Origin: JAUWOY01 sp034431315
GTDB lineage: Bacteria > Chloroflexota > Anaerolineae > VGOG01
Direction: 5' to 3'
DNA: 8,005 nt
Assembly: GCA_034431315.1 (NCBI GenBank)
Contig: DAOUDK010000022.1
Span: 1-8,005 of the forward strand
Part shown: piece after piece, positions 1-4,499 of the stretch
Layout of the letters: each line of letters starts with the position of its first letter
How positions within the stretch are numbered: position 1 is the stretch's first letter
Position numbers and translations under genes: made by a program
The notes under the pieces: model-generated
What the model was told of the DNA's origin: nothing
Databases searched by the model: none
Seen by the model: only the letters and a program-made list of their open reading frames with translations

Positions 1-133
1 AAGTTGTTTACCCCAACATGTAGGGTATGACCATTGCTAGGAAGTTACTTGGGGCTCTACAGTACGACGTTTGTCGCCATACCTATTATGTGCTTTCGTC
101 CCGAACGGGAATTGCTGAGAAAGATGGGCGTTT
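1..133. other. Unassigned sequence abutting the truncated kinase
   Basis: This stretch is less GC-rich than the kinase gene that follows. All three forward frames contain stops within the first 120 bases: TGA at 28-30, TAG at 38-40 and TGA at 116-118, and a TAG early in the third frame. Frame 1 from about 31 encodes a short hydrophobic peptide, but it does not resemble a kinase N-terminus and would lie out of frame with the kinase. I recognise no gene, RNA or insertion sequence end here. It probably lies on the far side of a deletion or insertion junction that removed the 5' part of the kinase gene. Confidence 0.4.
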
Positions 134-1093
134 TTGCTCTCGCAGTTGTTCGGAGGCGACGGGCACACGGCGCTGTTGGTATGGATCGGGGGTATTGGCC
201 TGTCGCTGGCATTGCCACTGCTAGCGGTGGGGTTAGCGGTACGAGTCTTTCGGGACATCGCCACACCGCTGGCCGACGTTATGGCCGCCGCCGACGCCGT
301 GGCCGAGGGTGACCTGAGCGTGCGCGTGCCGGAACGCGGCCCCGGCGAGTTCGGCCGCTTAGCCCACTCTTTCAACCGCATGACCGAAGAACTGGAGCGC
401 GCCGACCAGCAGCGCCGCAACCTCACCGCCGACGTGGCCCACGAGCTCCGCACGCCGCTGCACATCATCCAGGGCAACCTGGAGGGCATCCTCGACGGCG
501 TGTACGAGCCAACGGCGGAGCACATCAATACCACGCTGGACGAAACGCGCCTGCTGGCCCGGCTGGTGGACGACTTGCGCACCCTCTCCCTGGCAGAGGC
601 CGGCCAGTTGCCGCTGACGTGGGAGCCGGTGGATGTGGCCGAGCTGCTGGCCGACGTGGGCACCAGCTTCAGCGGCCAGGCTGAAGCGGCGGGCATAGAC
701 CTGCGCGTCGAAATCGAAGGCGACGCATCTGACCTGACCATCACTGGCGACGTGGGGCGGCTGGATCAGGTGTTGAGCAACCTGATGGCCAACGCGCTGC
801 GCTACACGCCTGCTGGCGGGGCAGTCACCCTTCAGGCCCAGCCGACGGACAGCGGCGTCTGCATCGTCGTGCGCGATACCGGCCGGGGCATCTCCCCCGA
901 GGACTTGCCCTACGTTTTCGACCGCTTCTGGCGCGGCGACCGGTCCCGCTCCCACGCCGGCGGCGCCGGGAGCGGACTGGGGCTGGCCATCGCCCGCCAG
1001 TTGGTGCAGGCCCACGGCGGCCGGATCGGCGTGGAGAGCGAACCGGGGCGGGGGACCACGTTCACTGTCGAGCTACCTGCAGGCGAAAAGTAG
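134..1093 (+). CDS. Sensor histidine kinase, N-terminally truncated (HAMP-HisKA-HATPase)
   Basis: Two-component sensor kinase that would autophosphorylate on histidine and pass phosphate to a response regulator not present here. Numbering from the TTG at 134: one membrane segment at about 13-36, a HAMP linker at 37-90, an H-box with VAHELRTPLH and phospho-acceptor His103, an N-box around Asn220 (NLMANALRYTP), a G1 box DTGRGI at 248-253, an F-box FDRFWR at 262-267 and a G2 box GSGLGLAIA at 279-287. All catalytic motifs are intact. Kinases of this type normally have a first membrane segment and an extracytoplasmic sensor before the second segment. Here only the second segment remains and stops lie just upstream, so the gene looks 5'-truncated. 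The start is uncertain: TTG at 134 is the most upstream possible, has no clear ribosome binding site, and the first in-frame ATG (281) is already inside HAMP. Function class is certain; whether it is expressed is not. Confidence 0.88.
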   Translation: MLSQLFGGDGHTALLVWIGGIGLSLALPLLAVGLAVRVFRDIATPLADVMAAADAVAEGDLSVRVPERGPGEFGRLAHSFNRMTEELERADQQRRNLTADVAHELRTPLHIIQGNLEGILDGVYEPTAEHINTTLDETRLLARLVDDLRTLSLAEAGQLPLTWEPVDVAELLADVGTSFSGQAEAAGIDLRVEIEGDASDLTITGDVGRLDQVLSNLMANALRYTPAGGAVTLQAQPTDSGVCIVVRDTGRGISPEDLPYVFDRFWRGDRSRSHAGGAGSGLGLAIARQLVQAHGGRIGVESEPGRGTTFTVELPAGEK

Positions 1094-1116
1094 CGTTTAT
1101 ATCTCCCTCGGACACC

Positions 1117-1145
1117 AAAGCCCTGGCGAAACGCCGGGGCTTTTT
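1117..1145 (+). terminator. Intrinsic terminator after the histidine kinase
   Basis: A nine-pair stem joins GCCCTGGCG (1120-1128) to CGCCGGGGC (1132-1140) across an AAA loop, with one T-G wobble. An A-run precedes it and a run of five T follows. It lies 24 bases after the kinase stop. Because the arms are symmetric it could partly work on both strands. It closely resembles the terminator at 7688-7713. Confidence 0.88.
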
Positions 1146-1152
1146 GCTTGGA

Positions 1153-1186
1153 ATATTAAGATTCTCAAGATAGATATTAAATTCTC
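1153..1186 (+). promoter_or_regulatory. Direct repeat upstream of the operon promoter, candidate activator site
   Basis: Two copies of ATATTAA followed by ATTCTC start at 1153 and 1174, 21 bp apart or about two helical turns; the first copy has one extra G. They end about 12 bp before the -35 box, a usual place for an activator such as a response regulator. A third ATATTAA lies at 1245-1251, just past the predicted transcription start. The region is AT-rich, so chance recurrence of an AT heptamer cannot be excluded. Confidence 0.35.
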
Positions 1187-1197
1187 TAAATTGGGTC

Positions 1198-1226
1198 TTG
1201 ACAAAATTGATATTTTATGATATAAT
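1198..1226 (+). promoter_or_regulatory. Consensus sigma-70 type promoter for the SHOCT operon
   Basis: TTGACA at 1198-1203 and TATAAT at 1221-1226 are separated by exactly 17 bp, matching the housekeeping consensus at all twelve positions. Transcription would start near 1233, giving a leader of about 83 nt before the first gene. It lies in an AT-rich gap just after the kinase terminator, so the downstream genes appear to be transcribed separately from the kinase. Confidence 0.88.
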
Positions 1227-1315
1227 TTAAGCAATCGGTTAAGAATATTAATCAGCAGCACAATTTTTTTAACATCATGAATAAAGTTTCTAACAACGAA
1301 TGGAGGAGGTAACCA

Positions 1316-1687
1316 ATGTACCCCGTACCAGGTAGATGTCCAGTTTGTGGTGAGGAGATGACGGTGACGCGCGTGTATTGTCGTCAGTGCGATACAACTG
1401 TGGAGGGGCGTTTCTCTCTGGGCAGGTTTCAGCGCCTCACACCTGAGCAGTTGCAGTTCGCCGAGATCTTCATCCGCTGCGAGGGCAAGATCACGCGAGT
1501 TGAGGAGGACATGGGACTCTCCTATCCCACTGTGCGAGGGCGGTTGCACGACCTCATCCGCGCGTTGGGCTACGAGGTGGGGCCAGAGCCGGCCGGCGTC
1601 TCGCCCGAGGAGCGGCAGGGCATCCTGGCAGAGCTGGCCCAGGGCAAAATCTCCGCCGAAGATGCACTGGAGTTTTTGCAAGGGTAA
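1316..1687 (+). CDS. DUF2089-family zinc-ribbon/HTH protein with C-terminal SHOCT-like module
   Basis: Likely cytoplasmic DNA-binding regulator of 123 aa. An N-terminal zinc ribbon is formed by CPVC (Cys8, Cys11) and CRQC (Cys22, Cys25). A helix-turn-helix-like segment follows at about 56-86, including VEEDMGLSYPTVRGRL, which reads as a recognition helix. The C-terminus (about 96-123) is a SHOCT-like module with core QGKISAEDALEFL. This order is that of the DUF2089 family. The start is secure: GGAGGAGGT at 1302-1310 sits 5 bases before ATG 1316. It is the first gene after a perfect promoter, and three other genes of the unit carry the same C-terminal type of module. Autoregulation of the operon is inferred from position. 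No in vivo target can be read from the sequence. Confidence 0.9.
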   Translation: MYPVPGRCPVCGEEMTVTRVYCRQCDTTVEGRFSLGRFQRLTPEQLQFAEIFIRCEGKITRVEEDMGLSYPTVRGRLHDLIRALGYEVGPEPAGVSPEERQGILAELAQGKISAEDALEFLQG

Positions 1688-1735
1688 TGAGTTCGAACAG
1701 AAGCTAACGAATCACACATAGAGGAGGTGTTAGAC

Positions 1736-2119
1736 ATGGCAGCATCGAAAGAAGAACGAGCGCAGATTCTCCAAATGATCAGCGAAGGAAAAATCTCTGC
1801 GGAGGAAGGGGCCAGACTTCTGAAGGCCATCGCATCCCATGACCGCCCGGGGCGGACGGCGAGGACAAGTGAGGCTTTGCGCGGGCGCTGGTTGCGGGTC
1901 CGGGTATTCAGCATGGCCACAGACAAGCCCAAGGTCAACTTCAGCCTGCCCATGGGGCTGGTCAACGTAGGGATCAGGCTCGGCGCCCAGTTCGTGCCCG
2001 AGTTGGCGGACATTGACCTGGACGAGTTCATGACCGCTATAAATGAGGGCACACAGGGCAAAATCCTGGAAGTCGAAGACCCTGAAGACGGCGAACGGGT
2101 GGAGATTTTCATCGAATAG
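1736..2119 (+). CDS. SHOCT-like domain protein, 127 aa
   Basis: Small soluble protein without membrane segments. Residues 4-33 form the SHOCT-like module (SKEERAQILQMISEGKIS, then a helix ending ARLLKAI), similar to the N-terminal module of YvlB/LiaX-type proteins. A linker rich in Arg, Thr and Ser (about 36-48) follows, then a compact alpha/beta domain at 50-127. That domain contains RWLRVRVF, a Pro/Leu-rich LPMGLVNVGIRLG segment and an acidic tail ending EDGERVEIFIE. I know this C-terminal domain from other SHOCT-like proteins but not its biochemical role. An upstream in-frame GTG at 1727 overlaps the Shine-Dalgarno; GAGGAGGT at 1721-1728 points clearly to ATG 1736. The gene lies 48 bp after the DUF2089 gene and 29 bp before the next, so it is in the same transcript. 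Confidence 0.85.
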   Translation: MAASKEERAQILQMISEGKISAEEGARLLKAIASHDRPGRTARTSEALRGRWLRVRVFSMATDKPKVNFSLPMGLVNVGIRLGAQFVPELADIDLDEFMTAINEGTQGKILEVEDPEDGERVEIFIE

Positions 2120-2148
2120 CCAGACAGCATTTCACAGGGAGGTAAACA

Positions 2149-2382
2149 ATGAGTGACATTTTCTCTTACACAGACCTAATGGCCAGACAGGCACAGTACA
2201 AGGACCTGCTACGCGAGGCCGAGCACTACCGCTTGGTCAAAGCCATCGCTCAGCCCAGGCCCAACCGCCTTCAAAAGGTCGTTGCGTCTCTACGCCAAGC
2301 GATGGTCAGGCCAATCCGCAACTCGCAAAGGCTCAGTCCAGCGGCTAAGAATCGCTACCAAGGGGCGTCTCGCCCCGTCTAA
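2149..2382 (+). CDS. Small basic hypothetical protein, C-terminus encoded by a repeat
   Basis: 77 aa, function not recognised. Residues 8-35 look helical and carry a YKDLLREAEHYRLVKA segment, seen in many small bacterial proteins of unknown role. The rest is basic (many Arg, Lys and Gln) with no membrane segment. The start is supported by GGGAGGT just before ATG 2149, and the gene lies 29 bp after the previous gene. The last ten or so codons and the stop (2380-2382) fall inside the interspersed repeat at 2350-2455, so the natural C-terminus may have been replaced when the repeat landed. It is the only gene of the unit without a SHOCT-like module. Confidence 0.7.
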   Translation: MSDIFSYTDLMARQAQYKDLLREAEHYRLVKAIAQPRPNRLQKVVASLRQAMVRPIRNSQRLSPAAKNRYQGASRPV

Positions 2383-2455
2383 GGGCAGTCTGACCACAAA
2401 ATCGGGGCGAGGACGCCCCTCTGTAGCAGGGAAAAAAGTCAAAAGGACTTTTGAC
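2350..2455 (-). repeat. Interspersed palindromic repeat, copy A
   Basis: About 106 bp, matching copy B (7554-7660) in inverted orientation at roughly 80-85 percent identity by hand alignment. It has two GC hairpins, GGGGCG/CGCCCC separated by 3-4 bases, near 2363-2377 and 2404-2419. GCTAC-type ends (2354-2359 and the complement near 2423-2427) form an outer inverted repeat. Beyond them lies the 18-bp palindrome GTCAAAAGGACTTTTGAC at 2438-2455, also kept imperfectly in copy B. The paired-hairpin layout resembles REP/BIME or a small non-autonomous MITE. It separates the 77-aa gene from the DUF4097-like gene and may act on mRNA stability there. Confidence 0.82.
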
Positions 2456-2480
2456 GATCTACTTATACCAGGAGGTAGCA

Positions 2481-3782
2481 ATGTATCAGAAAAGAATCTC
2501 GACGTCGGAATCTCCCCGCATAGAGGTGACTGCCTGCCAGGGAGACCTGGCCGTAGCGACGTGGGACAACGCGGAAGTTTTGATCGAAGTGGAAAGCGAA
2601 GAAGTGCTGACCGTGGAAGAGCGAGAGGGTGCAGTGGCCCTGGTTTCCAACCGTGATTGCAGCCTGACCGTGCCAGCCGGCGCTTCTCTCATCGTTGTCC
2701 AGGTTCAGGGCGATCTCTCCGTGCAGGGAGCTCGCGGAATCGTGGAGGTAGCTACTGTGCAGGGAGACGTACAGTTCCAGGATGGCGCCGCCAGCGCGTC
2801 GCTGAGCACAGTCCAGGGCGACCTGACGGTGGAGCGCTGGGCCGCCGCCGTCAGCGCGGGGACCGTCCGGGGCGATGCCAGGGTGCGGCAAGTGGATGGC
2901 CCCGTGGAGTTTGGCACGGTCGGTGGCGATCTGTTGGCGGAAAAGATCAATGGGCCGCTGTCGGCGCGGTCAGTGGCGGGCGATGCCTATCTACGCCAGT
3001 TGAACGGCATGCTCTACCTGAGTGACGTTGGCGCGGACCTGTTCGGCCGAGCCTGGACCGCAGGCGCAGACGTGGCGCAGGTGGGCGGCGATGTCTCGCT
3101 CAAGACGGTCTTTGTAGGGCCATTTACCTATGACATCCAGGCCCGGGGCAATCTCGTCGTCAAGGCACTGCCGGGCAGCAGCGCGACCTTCACCCTGCAG
3201 GCGGCTAAAGGGCAGATCAGGGGCAAGGGCGTCACAGGGGAGATGGCGGAAGAAGGGCAGTGGCAGGGCGCGATCGAGAACGGCGAGGCGCAGGTCACGC
3301 TGACTTCCACCCACGGCAACGTGTTGCTCAAGACCGCAGGTGAAAGGGATGAGGATCAAGAGCGTGATGCTTTTGCTATCTTGGCTGCCGACCTGGGCAG
3401 GATCGGCGCCGAGGCCGGCGTGGCCGCCCAGGAGTTGGCCTGGCGCATCCAGCAGCGGGTGGCCGAAAAGTTGGCCACGATTGACCTCGAAGCCATCGCC
3501 CGCCGCGAGGCAGAAAAGGCCCGCCGTCAGGCAGAACGTGAGGCGGCCAAAACGCAGCGCATGGCAGAGAAGGCGCGGCGCAAGGCGGAGCGCGCTCAGA
3601 AGAAAGCACAGCAGAAAGTGCAGCGGCGCTTCGAGTGGGAGACAGGTCGCGGCAGGCAGCGCAGGGCGGGGCGGGGCCAGGCATCCAGCGAAGAGGAACG
3701 CCTGGCTGTGCTCAAGATGCTGGCCGAGGGCAAGATCTCCACTCAGGAGGCCGAAACCCTCTTACAAGCCCTCGAAGGCTGA
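2481..3782 (+). CDS. DUF4097-like beta-solenoid protein with coiled coil and SHOCT-like C-terminus
   Basis: 433 aa, no signal peptide and no membrane segment. Residues 1-285 are beta-strand rich. From 77 to about 220 the sequence runs in eight consecutive 18-residue units, each opening with Gly-Asp (77, 95, 113, 131, 149, 167, then Ala-Asp at 185, and Gly-Asp at 203) and ending in a Val-x step, a pattern expected for a beta-solenoid. Another GD pair is at 21. Residues 330-385 form a highly charged Ala/Arg/Lys/Glu helix, probably a coiled coil with strong positive charge. Residues 402-433 are the SHOCT-like module (EEERLAVLKMLAEGKIS). YvlB/LiaX proteins pair the same two domain types in the opposite order and are tied to envelope stress, so such a role here is inference. 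The start at ATG 2481 is set by GGAGGT at 2471-2476; the upstream TTG at 2451 lies in the repeat. Confidence 0.85.
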   Translation: MYQKRISTSESPRIEVTACQGDLAVATWDNAEVLIEVESEEVLTVEEREGAVALVSNRDCSLTVPAGASLIVVQVQGDLSVQGARGIVEVATVQGDVQFQDGAASASLSTVQGDLTVERWAAAVSAGTVRGDARVRQVDGPVEFGTVGGDLLAEKINGPLSARSVAGDAYLRQLNGMLYLSDVGADLFGRAWTAGADVAQVGGDVSLKTVFVGPFTYDIQARGNLVVKALPGSSATFTLQAAKGQIRGKGVTGEMAEEGQWQGAIENGEAQVTLTSTHGNVLLKTAGERDEDQERDAFAILAADLGRIGAEAGVAAQELAWRIQQRVAEKLATIDLEAIARREAEKARRQAEREAAKTQRMAEKARRKAERAQKKAQQKVQRRFEWETGRGRQRRAGRGQASSEEERLAVLKMLAEGKISTQEAETLLQALEG

Positions 3783-3810
3783 GAGTTGACAGAGATTCTG
3801 ATTCGGGGAT

Positions 3811-3877
3811 AGAAGGCCAATCGCATTGGCCGTTCTGAGCCACCGTGTGCTCCCCTGGACGCCCAACGCGGTTGGGC
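3811..3877 (+). other. Pair of similar hairpins inside the operon
   Basis: Two perfect seven-pair hairpins lie in the 157-bp gap between the solenoid and helical-repeat genes. GGCCAAT-CGC-ATTGGCC is at 3815-3831, extended by four more pairs with one bulged G, and GCCCAAC-GCG-GTTGGGC is at 3861-3877. Arms and loops resemble one another (GNCCAAY, three-base loop). Neither is followed by a T-run, so they are not typical terminators. They could stabilise or process the mRNA and so set the level of the last gene, or be a degenerate REP pair. Confidence 0.55.
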
Positions 3878-3939
3878 TGCTACCCCTTATATCAAAAGTT
3901 CAGTAGTTGAAAGAAAAGCAGAAAAAGGAGGCAACAACA

Positions 3940-4320
3940 ATGGAACAGCAAACAGCGACCACGCAGGCTCAAGAGGCCAGGCGTTTTGGCGATGCCTGTG
4001 AGCAGTTTGGTGAGCAGATGGCTGCCTGGGGCGAAGAGTTCGGACGCCAGATGGAAGCCTGGGGCAGAGAGTTCGGGCAGCGCATGGAGGACTGGAGCCA
4101 GGAATTTGGACCTCGCCTGGAGGTCTGGGCCGAAGAACTGGCCCAGAAAATGGAGCAGGGGGGCGAGCGGGTCAGACAGTGGTTCGAGGAGCAAGCAGCC
4201 TCTCGTACCGCCAGCGCTGGCAGCCTGCGAGAGGAACGCCTGGCCATCTTGCGCATGGTGGAAGAGGGCAAGATCAGCGTTACCGAGGCCGAAAGCTTGC
4301 TGCGGGCGGTCGGCGGCTAG
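3940..4320 (+). CDS. 11-residue-repeat helical protein with SHOCT-like C-terminus
   Basis: 126 aa, soluble, not recognised beyond its modules. Residues 23-77 are five back-to-back 11-residue units: FGEQMAAWGEE, FGRQMEAWGRE, FGQRMEDWSQE, FGPRLEVWAEE, LAQKMEQGGER. Phe (or Leu), Met/Leu and Trp recur at unit positions 1, 5 and 8 (Trp30, 41, 52, 63). That hendecad pattern places a hydrophobic stripe on one helix face, fitting a right-handed coiled coil or a helix lying on a membrane surface. Residues 95-126 are the SHOCT-like module (REERLAILRMVEEGKIS). The start is ATG 3940, with AAAGGAGGC at 3924-3932; an in-frame TTG at 3907 lacks this support. It is the last gene of the unit, ahead of the terminator at 4380. 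Membrane binding or oligomer formation is inferred from the repeat only. Confidence 0.82.
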   Translation: MEQQTATTQAQEARRFGDACEQFGEQMAAWGEEFGRQMEAWGREFGQRMEDWSQEFGPRLEVWAEELAQKMEQGGERVRQWFEEQAASRTASAGSLREERLAILRMVEEGKISVTEAESLLRAVGG

Positions 4321-4379
4321 CTGTCCTGCAAATGTTCACCTTCCCGCCGGCGGTTTGGAATTTCGCGTAGTTAAAATGA

Positions 4380-4450
4380 CGGAGTCCTCAACTTGTTGAG
4401 AATGTAGCGTGACATCCCCCCTAACAAGTTAGGGACTCCGGTTTATTATT
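4380..4450 (+). terminator. Long-stem terminator with nested palindromes
   Basis: The stem joins 4380-4398 to 4422-4440: CGGAGTCC with GGACTCCG, then one wobble, one mismatch and AACTTGTT with AACAAGTT. It is followed by the T-rich GTTTATTATT. Each arm is also a palindrome: CTCAAC-TT-GTTGAG at 4387-4400 and CCCTAAC-AA-GTTAGGG at 4419-4434. It sits 60 bases after the last SHOCT gene and before the MFS gene, so ending of the operon transcript is the simplest role. A protein-binding or recombination site is an alternative. Confidence 0.65.
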
Positions 4451-4499
4451 CACGCTAACTCTCAAGAGCCCACTTTTATCTCGACAGATGGAGGCTTTT

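Noticed and set aside
34..312. Frame-1 open frame with a short hydrophobic N-terminal peptide before the kinase
   Set aside because: Past about 150 it is the shifted reading of the kinase gene, and the first 40 residues match nothing I know; not enough to call a gene or a frameshifted kinase start.
37..744. Long open frame on the minus strand opposite the histidine kinase
   Set aside because: Low-complexity Ser/Arg-rich translation, antisense to a gene with intact kinase motifs; a shadow of GC-rich coding. The same applies to the minus-strand frame at 359-1015.
1570..2130. Minus-strand open frame across the DUF2089 and SHOCT-like genes
   Set aside because: It spans two well-supported forward genes with ribosome sites and has no recognisable domain.
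2354..2427. Paired GC hairpins considered as a CRISPR repeat unit
   Set aside because: Only one unit at each place, no regular spacers, and the second copy is 5 kb away in inverted orientation.
3786..3815. Possible internal promoter: TTGACA at 3786 with TAGAAG about 18 bp on
   Set aside because: The -10 match is poor and overlaps the first hairpin; the last operon gene can be served by the main promoter.
4344..4353. CCGCCGGCGG palindrome followed by TTT, considered as a terminator
   Set aside because: Ten bases leave no room for a loop and the T-run is only three; the long stem at 4380 is far better.
4441..4487. Possible promoter for the MFS gene
   Set aside because: AT-rich bits such as TTTATT and TTTTAT are present but no pair with acceptable spacing and match; left uncalled.
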